A DNA stretch of 64,000 nucleotides from NCBI GenBank assembly GCA_029213005.1, contig JARGPI010000017.1:62001-126000 (forward strand), in the 5' to 3' direction. Below the pieces are notes generated by a model, which was given only the letters and a program-made list of their open reading frames with translations, was not told the origin of the DNA and searched no databases. Positions within the stretch are counted from its first letter, which is position 1; each line of letters begins with the position of its first letter. The position numbers and the translations under genes were made by a program. This document shows, piece after piece, positions 17,308 through 26,116 of this stretch. Origin of the DNA: Verrucomicrobiales bacterium (lineage in GTDB: Bacteria > Verrucomicrobiota > Verrucomicrobiia > Verrucomicrobiales > DEV007).

Positions 17308-17961
17308 TTACAAATACTCGGTGGGATCAGGGATCCCGGACCTTTCAAATGCTTCCTTCCGTTCCACACAGGTGCCGCATTTTCCGCAGTGAATTTCGCC
17401 CCCTTTGTAGCAGGACCAGGTCTGGGTGAAATCGACTCCGACTTCACCGCCCCGCGCCGCGATATCTTCCTTTCTCATGTTGAGGAAAGGGCGGAAAAGC
17501 TGGATTTTCGCGTAAGTCCCGGCAGCAATCGCCTGCGCCATCGGATCCATAAAATCGCCCCTGCAATCGGGATAAATCGCGTGATCGCCACTGTGTGCCG
17601 CGATGGTGACGGCCTCAGCTCCCTGACTTTCCGCAAAGCCCGCCGCGATCGACAGCATGATTCCATTTCGAAACGGAACCACGGTCTGTTTCATGTTATC
17701 CGCCTCATAATGCCCCTCCGGAATCTCGCCACCGGCCTTGAGGAGATGACTGTCGAAACAGTCGTTCATAAAGTCCAGAGGGATCGTTTGATGTGGGATT
17801 CCCAGCTTTTCGCAGTGATACTCCGCAAACGGGATCTCCCGGTGATTGTGTTTCGAGCCGTAATCGAAGCTCAAACCCGCGACCACTTCGTGATGGTCCT
17901 TCGCATCGTAGAGTGCGACCACCGAATCCATCCCTCCGCTGACCAATACTACTGTTTTCAT
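17308..17961 (-). CDS. queC: 7-cyano-7-deazaguanine synthase QueC
   Basis: 217 residues. It converts 7-carboxy-7-deazaguanine to preQ0 with ATP and ammonia, in queuosine tRNA modification. The PP-loop S8-G-G-M-D-S13 is at the N-terminus (VLVSGGMDSVVALYDA), and the C-terminal zinc site is TWSCYKGGEIHCGKCGTCVER. Length fits the family. A GGAG ribosome site lies 8 bases before ATG 17961 and is built from the last codon and stop of queF, which ends 5 bases upstream, so the two genes are tightly coupled. queD and queE are not in the window. Confidence 0.96.
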   Translation of the reverse strand: MKTVVLVSGGMDSVVALYDAKDHHEVVAGLSFDYGSKHNHREIPFAEYHCEKLGIPHQTIPLDFMNDCFDSHLLKAGGEIPEGHYEADNMKQTVVPFRNGIMLSIAAGFAESQGAEAVTIAAHSGDHAIYPDCRGDFMDPMAQAIAAGTYAKIQLFRPFLNMRKEDIAARGGEVGVDFTQTWSCYKGGEIHCGKCGTCVERKEAFERSGIPDPTEYL

Positions 17962-17966
17962 AATTT

Positions 17967-18383
17967 CTACTCCGGGTAACTGGCCTCAGCCGTCAGCCGG
18001 ATCCCGCCCCGCGGCGCGAACCGACCTCGCACCGTCATTTTACGCGGTTTGCAGGCCGTCGACATTTCATCGAGAATGCGGTTTACGACATCCTCATTAA
18101 AAGAAGCCAGGTTCCGGAACGAGGCGAGGTAAAACTTCAGTGACTTCGTTTCCACGCAAAGCTCGTCCGGGATGTAAGTGATCGTGAGGTGCGCCGAGTC
18201 CGGTTGACCCGTCACCGGGCACAGCGAGCTGAATTCCGGATAATCCAGCTCGATGGTGTAGTCGCGATGAGCGTTCCGGTTTGGGAACACCTCCAGCTTC
18301 GCCTCATCCGGGTGAGCCGGGAGACGGGTTTCGCTGTGACCCAGCAGGGTCAAATCATCAGTAGCACTCTGGTTCTTGCTCAT
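17967..18383 (-). CDS. queF: NADPH-dependent preQ0 reductase QueF (type I)
   Basis: 138 residues, the short type I form. It reduces the nitrile of preQ0 to preQ1, the next step after QueC. Catalytic Cys55 sits in FSSLCPVTGQPD with the proton-donor Asp62, and the family motif ETKSLKFYLASFRN is present. I chose ATG 18383 because a GAGGG ribosome site precedes it by 8 bases and because family members start here; the frame stays open to 18515 but that extension would run into the dispersed repeat at 18478. No preQ1 riboswitch could be made out between 18384 and 18477. Confidence 0.95.
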   Translation of the reverse strand: MSKNQSATDDLTLLGHSETRLPAHPDEAKLEVFPNRNAHRDYTIELDYPEFSSLCPVTGQPDSAHLTITYIPDELCVETKSLKFYLASFRNLASFNEDVVNRILDEMSTACKPRKMTVRGRFAPRGGIRLTAEASYPE

Positions 18384-18477
18384 AATCTTGCCCTCGTTCC
18401 TCCACTGAAAGGCGGGATCGAGAGCAAGATTAAGAAAAAGATCAGGATTTCGGGACAAAAAGCGGCGGAAAAGCCAG

Positions 18478-18516
18478 ACTGTACCCTGTACAGTCCCCGA
18501 TTGTACAGGGTACAAT
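18478..18516. repeat. Phased GTACCCTGTAC element, copy B (inverted pair)
   Basis: ACTGTACCCTGTAC at 18478-18491 and the centre-flipped unit ATTGTACAGGGTAC at 18500-18513, again 22 bp apart with an 8-base spacer (agtccccg). They form a near-perfect 14-bp inverted repeat with an 11-base loop, one mismatch. It lies in the region between divergent queF and the lipoprotein gene. Confidence 0.88.
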
Positions 18517-18613
18517 TGAATTTTCCGATCGCAAGAGGACTTAAAGCCTCCGCCGAATAAGCCGGGGCGTTACGGATTGATTGCCTGCGATGAACAGGTA
18601 AAATAATACGTAG

Positions 18614-18632
18614 AACAGGTTTCCAACCTGTT
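18614..18632. repeat. Short perfect palindrome AACAGGTT-TCC-AACCTGTT
   Basis: An 8-bp perfect inverted repeat with a 3-base loop, about 40 bases before the lipoprotein start. The sequence looks like a REP-type dispersed palindrome, but only one copy is in the window. Confidence 0.5.
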
Positions 18633-18673
18633 TGATCAACCCCGACCCTCAGGTCCGAACACTCGACCCACTT

Positions 18674-19474
18674 ATGGCAGATAGATCATCACGGTTTCAG
18701 GCAGCGGCATTATTTGCTTTTCTGATTCTCCTGACTGGGTGTGATGCCCCCGAAGAAGAGGTTGATATTGTGACTAAACCTGTCGATCAGAGAGCTGTTT
18801 TCATCGCCGACATCCGGGCGGCGGTTGAAGCGAGAGAAAAATCACGACTTAATCCGGGCGCTCAAGAGCCTGGGCCATCAAAAAAGCTCCCGGATAGAGA
18901 ATTGCTACTCAGTCTTTCGGGTTATCAAAAGCTATTGGAATCATCATATCAATCTGGTTATAGCGAGCCTGTGAAGATGAGAATAAATGACTTTAAGCGC
19001 CGGGCCGGAGAGGCTGGGTTGGAAATCCTCGTGAAAGATTTTGTATTTGGCTTAGAAGCTTATTCCAATTCAGTTCCCGAACCCGCTGTCGAACCAATTT
19101 TGTATTATGAAGTGAAAGCAATCGATCGCTTATTGCAGCACCTAATTGCCTCAGGGGCAGGCTCGATGACCCAGTTCTCCCGCGACTTAATTCCCGGAGA
19201 GCGTGGCGGCCCGGAAGGGTACGAAAGTCGCTATGTCGACAAATACCCCGTTCACCTCGGATTTGAATGTTCTGTAGCAGCGTTTCGAAATTTCGCGAGT
19301 TTGGTGTCCAATGACAAAGAGTTTTTCTATATCGGGCGGGAGCTGAAAGAGATTGCAGTAGGTGGCGATCCCTGGAGATACTCTGGATCTGAAACGATGA
19401 TGATTTATACGGTAATAGACATCGTTCGTTTCCGTGATTTTTCAGAGGTTGAAACTGCCGCTTCCACTCATTGA
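18674..19474 (+). CDS. Putative lipoprotein, unknown function
   Basis: 266 residues from ATG 18674 (a TTG at 18632 lies inside the palindrome and is unlikely). The N-terminus has a hydrophobic stretch ALFAFLILLTGC with an LTGC lipobox, so the protein should be lipidated and anchored in the envelope. The mature part is charged, largely helical, with no motif that I know. The gene stands alone between divergent queF and a convergent mannonate dehydratase gene, and its codon use is slightly more AT-rich than its neighbours. No function proposed. Confidence 0.7.
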   Translation: MADRSSRFQAAALFAFLILLTGCDAPEEEVDIVTKPVDQRAVFIADIRAAVEAREKSRLNPGAQEPGPSKKLPDRELLLSLSGYQKLLESSYQSGYSEPVKMRINDFKRRAGEAGLEILVKDFVFGLEAYSNSVPEPAVEPILYYEVKAIDRLLQHLIASGAGSMTQFSRDLIPGERGGPEGYESRYVDKYPVHLGFECSVAAFRNFASLVSNDKEFFYIGRELKEIAVGGDPWRYSGSETMMIYTVIDIVRFRDFSEVETAASTH

Positions 19475-19492
19475 TGAAAAATAGAGGTAGCG

Positions 19493-20449
19493 CTAATTTT
19501 CCGGCGAATAACCCGCAGCTAACCCTTTCATGAATCCGACGGCGAAGAGGCGTCCCTGCATTTCGTAGCCGGGGAATTCGTTGCTGTCGCCGGTCATGCT
19601 GGGAACGTGGTCGGGGCGGATCGGGATGTCCTTCAGCCCGGCCTTTTCGTAGGCTCGCCAACAGGCTGCCATGTCGGTTTTGCCATTGTCGTGGAAGGTT
19701 TCGCGGAAGTGTTCCTTTTCGCCCATGACGTCGCGGAAGTGAATAAATTTGATCAAATCACCGAGTTCCCCGATTGCTTTCGGTATATCGATATCTCCGC
19801 GGGAGGCGAAGGTCCCCTGACAAAAACAGATTCCGTTTCGCTCGCTGGGAACCAGGCGGGCAGCTTCCTTTACCGCTTCCGGCGTGCTCATGATTTGCGG
19901 TTGACCATTCAATTCGTCGAGCGGCGGATCGTCGGGATGGATTGCGAGATTGATTCCGGCTGCCTCTGCCACCGGCACAACGGCTTCCTGAAAGGTTTTG
20001 AGGTTATTCCAAAGTTCGTCGCGGGAGGTATGCTTTTCCGATCTGGCATCGGAACCGTGGGGGACGTAGCTCTTATCGGCGGCGTTAAATTCAGTCACGA
20101 GAGCACCGCCCCGTTCGCGGGTCGTCACACTGGTGCGGTTCCAATCCTCGGAGGGCATCCAGTTGTAGCAAAGAGTGGTCAGCCCCGCTTCTCCCATATT
20201 TCGAATCAGTTGCTGGATCACTGCAATTTGTTCGTCGGCACCCGGCAACCCGTGCACTATTTTATGGTGGGGGATAAATCGCTCAATCGTCGTGAGGCGC
20301 AGTCCAAAATGTTCGACGCGTTTCCGGAGATCGAAGAGGACACCCAAATCGGTGCCGGGAAAAGTGGCCACGATTTCCTCGACACCGATCTGGCTGGCGA
20401 GGCTGAGGTTGTGATCACTGAGCGGTGTCAGAAGACAGGCGATCTTCAT
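19493..20449 (-). CDS. uxuA: Mannonate dehydratase (UxuA family)
   Basis: 318 residues of a xylose-isomerase-like TIM barrel. Family marks are FIPHHKIVHGLPG, the region AIHPDDPPLDELNGQPQIMST with metal-binding His/Asp, GICFCQGTFASRGDIDIP, KFIHFRDVMGEKEHFRETFHDNG, and the end IRPDHVPSM. UxuA dehydrates D-mannonate to 2-keto-3-deoxygluconate in glucuronate breakdown, needing a divalent metal. It is shorter than Escherichia coli UxuA (394), as in many Bacteroidetes and Verrucomicrobia. No other uronate gene is adjacent. It fits a polysaccharide-degrading lifestyle. Confidence 0.87.
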   Translation of the reverse strand: MKIACLLTPLSDHNLSLASQIGVEEIVATFPGTDLGVLFDLRKRVEHFGLRLTTIERFIPHHKIVHGLPGADEQIAVIQQLIRNMGEAGLTTLCYNWMPSEDWNRTSVTTRERGGALVTEFNAADKSYVPHGSDARSEKHTSRDELWNNLKTFQEAVVPVAEAAGINLAIHPDDPPLDELNGQPQIMSTPEAVKEAARLVPSERNGICFCQGTFASRGDIDIPKAIGELGDLIKFIHFRDVMGEKEHFRETFHDNGKTDMAACWRAYEKAGLKDIPIRPDHVPSMTGDSNEFPGYEMQGRLFAVGFMKGLAAGYSPEN

Positions 20450-20482
20450 ATAGAAAAGCTTGATTTACTGCCTGGGCAATCA

Positions 20483-21166
20483 CTACGGATTGGCGGCTTT
20501 CTGGATCGATCTGATCAAATTCGCTGAGCTTTTGGAAACGGGGGCTTTTCCGGAGAACAGGATCTGCTGAAGTGTCATGCCATAGTAGGTTTGGTTGCGG
20601 TTTTTCGCTCCCACGATTCCACCACCTTTTAAAGAAATACCGGCAAATCCACCGGTAGCACTACTATAGATTAGAATCGGGGAAAGCTGATTGGTATCGA
20701 GATCCGCTCCTACGTCGACCGGACCAACCGTGGCCTGGTATTCGACCCCTATATCGCCACGTTTGCCGTCTTTGAGGAGGTCGAGGCCTTTTTCGGTCAT
20801 TAGAACCATGACAATATCTTTATCCTGCGCACCGATTTGAACTCCCCAGCTGGCGTGGGCGGTGTTCACAAAGGCGGGTGGACTCCATACGCCATCGGAA
20901 CGGCGCACCAGTGCGACACCACCTCCGGCTTCGGCTCCGAAGCCAAGACCGGCTTTCAGCTGCCGCAAAATAATGATGCCCCGGGCTCGGTTTAGAATGA
21001 TGGGCGGGATCGCCTTCTTCGGGTCGGCCTGGAGGGTCGCCAATCGGGCCTGGGCCTCAATGATCTTTGCGTCGAGCTGCGCTTCATTCTTCTTGAAAGG
21101 CCCTGCTTGCAGTGTCGAAAATGCCAGAATGATAAGTGAGGGAAGAAATATTTTTCGATTGATCAT
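20483..21166 (-). CDS. SYLF-domain (Ysc84) lipid-binding protein, secreted
   Basis: 227 residues with a signal peptide (cut near LQAG) and a SYLF/Ysc84 domain: ILNRARGIIILRQLKAGLGFGAEAGGGVALVRR, then DIVMVLMTEKGLDLL and GPVDVGADL. The domain binds phosphoinositides in eukaryotes; bacterial members are secreted or periplasmic and of unknown role. Start ATG 21166. It lies 33 bases upstream of the mannonate dehydratase gene on the same strand, perhaps one transcript, though no functional link is evident. Bases 21167-21292 upstream hold no gene I can see. Confidence 0.85.
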   Translation of the reverse strand: MINRKIFLPSLIILAFSTLQAGPFKKNEAQLDAKIIEAQARLATLQADPKKAIPPIILNRARGIIILRQLKAGLGFGAEAGGGVALVRRSDGVWSPPAFVNTAHASWGVQIGAQDKDIVMVLMTEKGLDLLKDGKRGDIGVEYQATVGPVDVGADLDTNQLSPILIYSSATGGFAGISLKGGGIVGAKNRNQTYYGMTLQQILFSGKAPVSKSSANLIRSIQKAANP

Positions 21167-21292
21167 TGCGTATCAAACGTCTCTCAATTTCGCGAATCAG
21201 CAAGGTCAAAGCCAGTGGATATCCGCATGGATTTTTCTCTATTGATCTTTGAATTTGCCATTTGATAACATGTCTCTAATGTCCTGCCATAT

Positions 21293-22639
21293 ATGAAGGA
21301 ACCGAGCGAAAATCCCTCTTCGACAGGCCCTGAAGCAGAAGCTTTTATCCCGTTTCTGTTTGATGACTTGATCGAAATGTGTCTTTCCGAAAACCGGCTG
21401 CCCGGTGACAGTCATCAGGACTTTCGTGAATTCTGTTCGTTTTTTGCCGCTTCCGGCAATTATATCTCGCATCGCGATCTGGAGGGGTTTGATAAAGATT
21501 ACGCGTATTTTAATCCCGATTCCGAAATGAAGGTGGTTGAATGTCAGCCCTCGGAATTGAAAGCGGCTGAGGAGCGGGTTGTTTCGGTTTTCCGGACGGT
21601 GGCGACCAATGCCAATTACCGGAAGTTGTCTCAGGAGGAGATCGAAGCTTCGTTTCACACCCAGAGTCTCATCAAATTGCGGACCGATGTGGATCTCGAT
21701 GAGTTCACACAGGTCGAATGTTTTGTGCGAGGCGGGGACATCAAAACGCAAGAAGGCCGCGACTGGAAATTCAAAAAGGTCGAGCACAAGATCGATATCT
21801 GGAGGCGGGTGTTGCTGCTGATGCAGTTCAAAAAAGACAGCGAATTAACCGCCGAGCAGCTTAAGCGGCGTCAGAAAACCGGGATTGCCTATCAGCCCGG
21901 CAAAATTTACGTCTACCAATACAAAGATGTACCGAGGCCGGATTTGGAGATTTTGTTCCCCAACGTACGGGTGAGTATGAACAGTAAAGATCGCATCATG
22001 CTCAGTGTGCCGGCTCTGGCAGCTGCGATAGTAACGATTTTAAAAGTCGGGGTAAAGATCGCCTTCATCGCCGGGGTGATTGCTTTTGTTTTCTTTGGTA
22101 AAGAAATGTTCGGCTTCGAGCAAAATAATGCGACGGACCTGATGAAAGTGGCCGTGACGGTTCTCGGCGTTTTGGTGGCGTTCGGTGGGCTCGGTTTTAA
22201 ACAGTATACCTCGGTGAAAAACAAACGAATCGGGTTTCTGAAAGAAGTTTCCGAGCATCTCTTTTTCCGGAACATTGCGATGAACAAATCAGTATTCGAC
22301 CGGATCATTGATGACGGGGAAGATGAAGACAGCAAAGAGGCGATGCTGATTTATTATCACCTCTTAACTCACACCGGTAGTCCGCTTACCCGTGAGCAGT
22401 TGGACACCAAAATTCAGGACTGGATGAAAGAGCGATTCGACACCGTGATTGATTTTGATATTGATGGTCCGGTAGAGAAATTGAAACGATTCGAAGGTGT
22501 CACCAACCGGGGTGAAAAGAAAACGCTACTCACTGAGTCTGCGGAAGGCCTGCTTGAGATACCGACTTTAGACGATGCTAAAGAGATTCTCGACTATCAC
22601 TGGGATAATGCTTTTCAATACAGCAACAAGCGAGAGTAG
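21293..22639 (+). CDS. DUF3754 (TMEM143-like) membrane protein
   Basis: 448 residues. The soluble N-terminal ~240 residues contain FIPFLFDDLIEMCLSE and the DUF3754 core with YKDVPRPDLEILFPNVRVSMNSKDR, followed by two membrane segments (about 238-265 and 283-302) and a soluble C-terminal part YYHLLTHTGSPLTREQLDTKIQDWM. Homologues occur in bacteria, plants and mitochondria (TMEM143) without a known biochemical function. The gene is monocistronic, divergent from the SYLF gene and convergent with the esterase. Confidence 0.82.
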   Translation: MKEPSENPSSTGPEAEAFIPFLFDDLIEMCLSENRLPGDSHQDFREFCSFFAASGNYISHRDLEGFDKDYAYFNPDSEMKVVECQPSELKAAEERVVSVFRTVATNANYRKLSQEEIEASFHTQSLIKLRTDVDLDEFTQVECFVRGGDIKTQEGRDWKFKKVEHKIDIWRRVLLLMQFKKDSELTAEQLKRRQKTGIAYQPGKIYVYQYKDVPRPDLEILFPNVRVSMNSKDRIMLSVPALAAAIVTILKVGVKIAFIAGVIAFVFFGKEMFGFEQNNATDLMKVAVTVLGVLVAFGGLGFKQYTSVKNKRIGFLKEVSEHLFFRNIAMNKSVFDRIIDDGEDEDSKEAMLIYYHLLTHTGSPLTREQLDTKIQDWMKERFDTVIDFDIDGPVEKLKRFEGVTNRGEKKTLLTESAEGLLEIPTLDDAKEILDYHWDNAFQYSNKRE

Positions 22640-22682
22640 AGCCCGTTGACCTGAGCGGAATTGCACGGTGAAGATGCGAATC

Positions 22683-22710
22683 GTAGAGAAATCCTCACTA
22701 ATTCCTCTAC
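22683..22710. terminator. Possible hairpin between convergent genes
   Basis: GTAGAG at 22683-22688 pairs with CTCTAC at 22705-22710, extendable by AAT/ATT after one mismatch, loop of about 8. It lies between the DUF3754 and esterase stop codons. There is no good T-run directly after the stem, so the call is weak. Confidence 0.3.
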
Positions 22711-22730
22711 ATTGCACAAAGTCGTGGTTT

Positions 22731-23933
22731 TTACGGCTTCACATCTGACCAAAGCCACTTCATCATTTCAGGAAGCATGGCGGCCGCGTGGCGACTGCCG
22801 TGGAATCCGTTGCCCCACCAGTATCGGTAGTCGTAGTTTTGAAATTTCAGAGCGGTTTCCATCTGCTGGTTGGCAAGCGGCCAGTTCCCGAACTGATTGT
22901 CGATATCCTGCTTTTCACCGAGTAGAGCAGCCCGGATTGCTTTTTTCTCTGTTTTCCGAACTAGAGAAGGATAGGCATTGGCCCCTCTGATATCGACAAA
23001 GGTTCCCACCCATCCGAGCACTTTGCCAAATTGGTCGGGGCGCTCCCAGGCGGCGGTCCAGGCACAGGCGCACCCGCTCGATCCTCCGGCGATCGCCCGG
23101 AGCTTTGGATCCGTAGCGAAAGTAACGCCGTGTTCTTTTTCGACAAAAGGGATGATTTCTTCGATGAGAAAGTTCACGTAGGCATCGCCCAGTGAATCGT
23201 ATTCGAAACTGCGATTTCTGGGCTTGGAACCTTCCTTCTGCGATTTTAAAGCGCCGGGATTGATAAATATACCAATCGTGACTGGCATGTCTCCTGATGC
23301 GATTAGGTTATCGATAACGATGGGAGCGCGAAGGCCGCCTGTCGATTTGGTGTCGGCGTGGCGGAGGCCATCCTGAAAAACGATCAATGCCGCAGGTGTG
23401 CCTTTTTTATACTGAGCCGGGATATAGACTTCCAGCTCGCGGTTGGTTTCCGGATAGATTTTTGACTGGTTGAACGAATGGCGGGCAATCTCGCCCCTGG
23501 GAGCTCCGTCCCGGTAGGATGACTCCGGCGGGGCAGGGTAGAACTCGATTTTGAGGCTCCCTTGATTAAACGTTTTCCCGCCGTCCGATTTTGCGACGTA
23601 GTCCGTGATCGATTGGTTTCCCACGTCTTTGACGGCAGCCTGAAGACCTTTGTCATCGAGGGACGTCAGCCTCGTGATCAGGTCGCCGTTTTTGTCAAAG
23701 ATCGAGACGGGCTCGCCTGACTCGACCATCCAGAGAATGCTGGTTTCCTCGACCCAGTGTTTGCCCTTCGTTAAAGTTGCCGGGCCGAAGCTCGACCGGA
23801 TTAACTCAGCCGCCTTTTTGTTATCACTTCCGATCGCTGCGGCGACCTCGGAAACCGGTGGCGGCGACCAGGCTTTCTTCTGGGCATGGGCGATGGATAC
23901 GGTGAGAGCAAACAGTATAAGGGCAACTTTCAT
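22731..23933 (-). CDS. Secreted esterase, enterochelin-esterase/esterase-D-like alpha/beta hydrolase
   Basis: 400 residues from ATG 23933 (an in-frame ATG at 23963 would add ten residues ahead of the signal peptide KVALILFALTVSIAHA). The C-terminal half is an esterase D/Fes-type hydrolase: strands ELEVYIPAQY and AALIVFQDGL, nucleophile Ser in AIAGGSSGCACAW, and the catalytic His probably in GNGFHGSRHAAA. The N-terminal ~130 residues resemble a lid or carbohydrate-binding part with SILWMVESGEPVSIFD. In marine and gut relatives such proteins remove acyl or feruloyl groups from polysaccharides, or cleave siderophore esters; which applies is not known. Confidence 0.82.
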   Translation of the reverse strand: MKVALILFALTVSIAHAQKKAWSPPPVSEVAAAIGSDNKKAAELIRSSFGPATLTKGKHWVEETSILWMVESGEPVSIFDKNGDLITRLTSLDDKGLQAAVKDVGNQSITDYVAKSDGGKTFNQGSLKIEFYPAPPESSYRDGAPRGEIARHSFNQSKIYPETNRELEVYIPAQYKKGTPAALIVFQDGLRHADTKSTGGLRAPIVIDNLIASGDMPVTIGIFINPGALKSQKEGSKPRNRSFEYDSLGDAYVNFLIEEIIPFVEKEHGVTFATDPKLRAIAGGSSGCACAWTAAWERPDQFGKVLGWVGTFVDIRGANAYPSLVRKTEKKAIRAALLGEKQDIDNQFGNWPLANQQMETALKFQNYDYRYWWGNGFHGSRHAAAMLPEMMKWLWSDVKP

Positions 23934-24013
23934 TGGATGTTGCCCGAATATCGGGGACGCCATTCAAAAGCAAAGTTCGGAAATGCGCCGGAGATTTTGG
24001 GGAGGGAGCGAAA

Positions 24014-25015
24014 TTATCTCAGATCGGGAACCAACTGCTTGTGCCATCCATGGATCCGAACTCCGGCTTTGATCTGAATCGTTTCGAGCTCTGCTCCGGC
24101 ACTGTCGTTTGGAGTTTTGTAGGCGCCGGTAGGATCGTAGAACTCAGTGAAGCCTTTGGATAGTTTGTATTTGTCGTAAGACCCTTCCACATAGAGCGTT
24201 GTCGAGGGGTTCAGATCAAAATCGATCCCGGCCATTGCCCCGTAGAAGGTGTTGGATTCCAGGTAGTCCTCGAAGATGATCTCCCGCAACCAGTGACGAT
24301 CCCGGGCTTCAGGCTGCATGGTGGTTCCGATGACGGCGCCCAAATTCAGGTGAAGCCGTTCGCAGATGGACCAGTTGATTCTGGGGCCGATGTAAAGGCT
24401 CGGTAACTTCTGGCGGTAGGAGATAACGGGGCGGTTCGCGAAGCTGATGTTGGTATCCCGGAATGAATTGACAGAGTAGGTGCCGCTTCCGCCGTAGGCG
24501 TCCATCGCAATATCGGTGTAGCGAAATGCGCCTCTGATTTTGAACGCAAACTGGTCGCGATCGATCAGCTTAAAATCACCACCAAGGTCGACTTGAGCGT
24601 AGTGATTGAGGTCGGAATCGGGGTGGGTCGATCTTTCTGACCAGGCGGTGGTAGGGTAGAGCCAATCGTAATCGACCATGTCGGTATCATCGACCGACAG
24701 ACTGAACGTGCCTTCTCCGAACAAGCTCCAGCGGCTGTTGACTTCACCTTCAAACCCGAGGTTAAAGGTCAGGGCATTATTCACATCCCAGATCAGGTGG
24801 CTTAACTCATCGCCATTGGCGCCGCCGGGTCCGCCATAAACGATTTCGTCGGCCCGTGCATTGAGGTGACCGAATCCGGCCCAGACGGTGCTTTTCCGGG
24901 TTTCCCTTTCACAAATTTTTCTGTCGGTATTGCACCAGATATCATTGGCGGGGATTGTTACGGCGGTGAGGGCGGAAAGCACACAAGTCAGCAGAGCGGC
25001 AGAGCAATGGTTCAT
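24014..25015 (-). CDS. Outer-membrane beta-barrel-like protein, unknown
   Basis: 333 residues with a signal peptide (cut near IPA-ND) and a sequence rich in aromatic residues and alternating strands (NLGFEGEVNSRWSLFGEGTFSL, LHLNLGAVIGTT, STTLYVEGSYDKYKLS), as in outer-membrane barrels. There are two N-terminal cysteines (IWCNTDRKICERE) that may form a disulfide. It ends in a basic segment rather than a terminal aromatic. No transporter family recognised. The start ATG 25015 is preceded by a very AT-rich region with inverted repeats, suggesting regulated expression. Confidence 0.68.
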   Translation of the reverse strand: MNHCSAALLTCVLSALTAVTIPANDIWCNTDRKICERETRKSTVWAGFGHLNARADEIVYGGPGGANGDELSHLIWDVNNALTFNLGFEGEVNSRWSLFGEGTFSLSVDDTDMVDYDWLYPTTAWSERSTHPDSDLNHYAQVDLGGDFKLIDRDQFAFKIRGAFRYTDIAMDAYGGSGTYSVNSFRDTNISFANRPVISYRQKLPSLYIGPRINWSICERLHLNLGAVIGTTMQPEARDRHWLREIIFEDYLESNTFYGAMAGIDFDLNPSTTLYVEGSYDKYKLSKGFTEFYDPTGAYKTPNDSAGAELETIQIKAGVRIHGWHKQLVPDLR

Positions 25016-25133
25016 CAGATGGGATTTACAATTATTTTAAAGAAATTTATAAAATAACTGTAAATCACATCAAATATTTAACAAATGTTAAATATAAGTA
25101 AATATTAAGCGATAAAATTTTAGAAAAACGTTA
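25016..25133. promoter_or_regulatory. AT-rich region with two inverted repeats
   Basis: 118 bases between two minus-strand genes, about 80% AT. GATTTACA (25023-25030) and TGTAAATC (25059-25066) are inverted copies 28 bases apart. ATATTTAAC-AAAT-GTTAAATAT (25074-25095) is a perfect 9-bp palindrome with a 4-base loop. Likely promoter/operator of the beta-barrel gene, though the second hairpin could also end transcription of the upstream LRR gene. Confidence 0.45.
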
Positions 25134-26057
25134 TTACTCGCTGACTGCCGTGTAATAAAACATTTCTCCGTTACCCCAGTCGTCGGCTTCCTCCTGACCA
25201 CTGACATCCACATTGAGATCGCTGGCTTCAAACTGGGCGACCAACTCGTCGCTCATAAAATGGTGGTGGAGATCAACCTTCTGAAGTTGTTTCACCCTTT
25301 CGCTGCCGAGGAGAGCTTCGCCTCCGGAGTCCTGTAGGGTCCCGCAGGATAGGTCCAAAACTTCGAGCTGATCGAGGACCGGCGCGTCGCTGGCGATTCT
25401 GGCGATATCATTCTGATGATCGCAGTTTTTGAGCCCAAGGTATTTGAGCTTGGGGAAAGGATTGTCGTAAAGAAACGGCTTCACGCTCATGGCGTTACCG
25501 TCCCAACCGTATTCCTCGGTTCCCAGCCAGATTTCAAGATGTTCGAGCTCGGGCATAACCGATTCCAGAATGCCTTCGAGGACCGATTTGCTAAGTCCGC
25601 CGGTCTCAATAATCAGCTTTTTGATACAGATATGACGACTTGGTTCCCAGGTCAGCCCGTTTCCTCCCCGAATTCGGAGATCTTCCAAGCCGGGGAACGC
25701 ATTAAGCACGGGGCCCACCGCTCCATTTTCGATCCACGAAATCTCAGAATCTTCCTGGTCCATTTCGCCGAGGAAAAGGGCCCTCAGTTTCGGGAGTTTG
25801 TCTTTGTTTTCGACAAGGAAAGCGACCTCTGAGCCGAAATCCTCAGCGGTGTCGTAGGGATTTCCGAGGCTCAGTCCCGGAGTTTCTTCGACGCCCTCAC
25901 CGGCGAAAAAAGCTTCCATCAACTCGTGTAGGGGGATTTCGTTGTCCCAGTCGTACTCGAGTCGGTAAATCTTATTTTTGTAGTCCGGCAATCCTTTGGA
26001 AGGGATCCAGGGTTCCACGGGGTATCCGAGCCAATTGGTAAGTTTATCCGGAATCAT
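25134..26057 (-). CDS. STM4015-family leucine-rich-repeat protein
   Basis: 307 residues, cytosolic, with a row of LRR-like units: LPKLRALFLGEMDQEDSEISW, AFPGLEDLRIRGGNGL, MPELEHLEIWLGTEEYG, FPKLKYLGLKN, LDQLEVLDLSCGTLQDSG and LQKVDLHHHFMSDEL. This string of motifs (GxxxxxEISWI, WLGTE-YG, DLHHHxxSDE) is, from memory, characteristic of the family NCBI names after Salmonella STM4015. Its function is unknown. It is divergent from the HAD/STM4013/STM4012 genes with only 59 bases between. In Salmonella this protein belongs to a cluster with the same radical SAM and hydrolase families, so a shared role is likely. Confidence 0.85.
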   Translation of the reverse strand: MIPDKLTNWLGYPVEPWIPSKGLPDYKNKIYRLEYDWDNEIPLHELMEAFFAGEGVEETPGLSLGNPYDTAEDFGSEVAFLVENKDKLPKLRALFLGEMDQEDSEISWIENGAVGPVLNAFPGLEDLRIRGGNGLTWEPSRHICIKKLIIETGGLSKSVLEGILESVMPELEHLEIWLGTEEYGWDGNAMSVKPFLYDNPFPKLKYLGLKNCDHQNDIARIASDAPVLDQLEVLDLSCGTLQDSGGEALLGSERVKQLQKVDLHHHFMSDELVAQFEASDLNVDVSGQEEADDWGNGEMFYYTAVSE

Positions 26058-26116
26058 AACTTTTGTAACAGACTACTGTTTCAGATATCAGATTAAAATG
26101 GTAAACACAAATTCGA

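Noticed and set aside
17155..17979. 274-residue plus-strand ORF
   Set aside because: Antisense shadow of queC, whose motifs are unmistakable.
18384..18515. N-terminal extension of queF and a preQ1 riboswitch before it
   Set aside because: The extension has no homology and enters a repeat; ATG 18383 has its own ribosome site. No aptamer-like pseudoknot motif could be recognised by eye.
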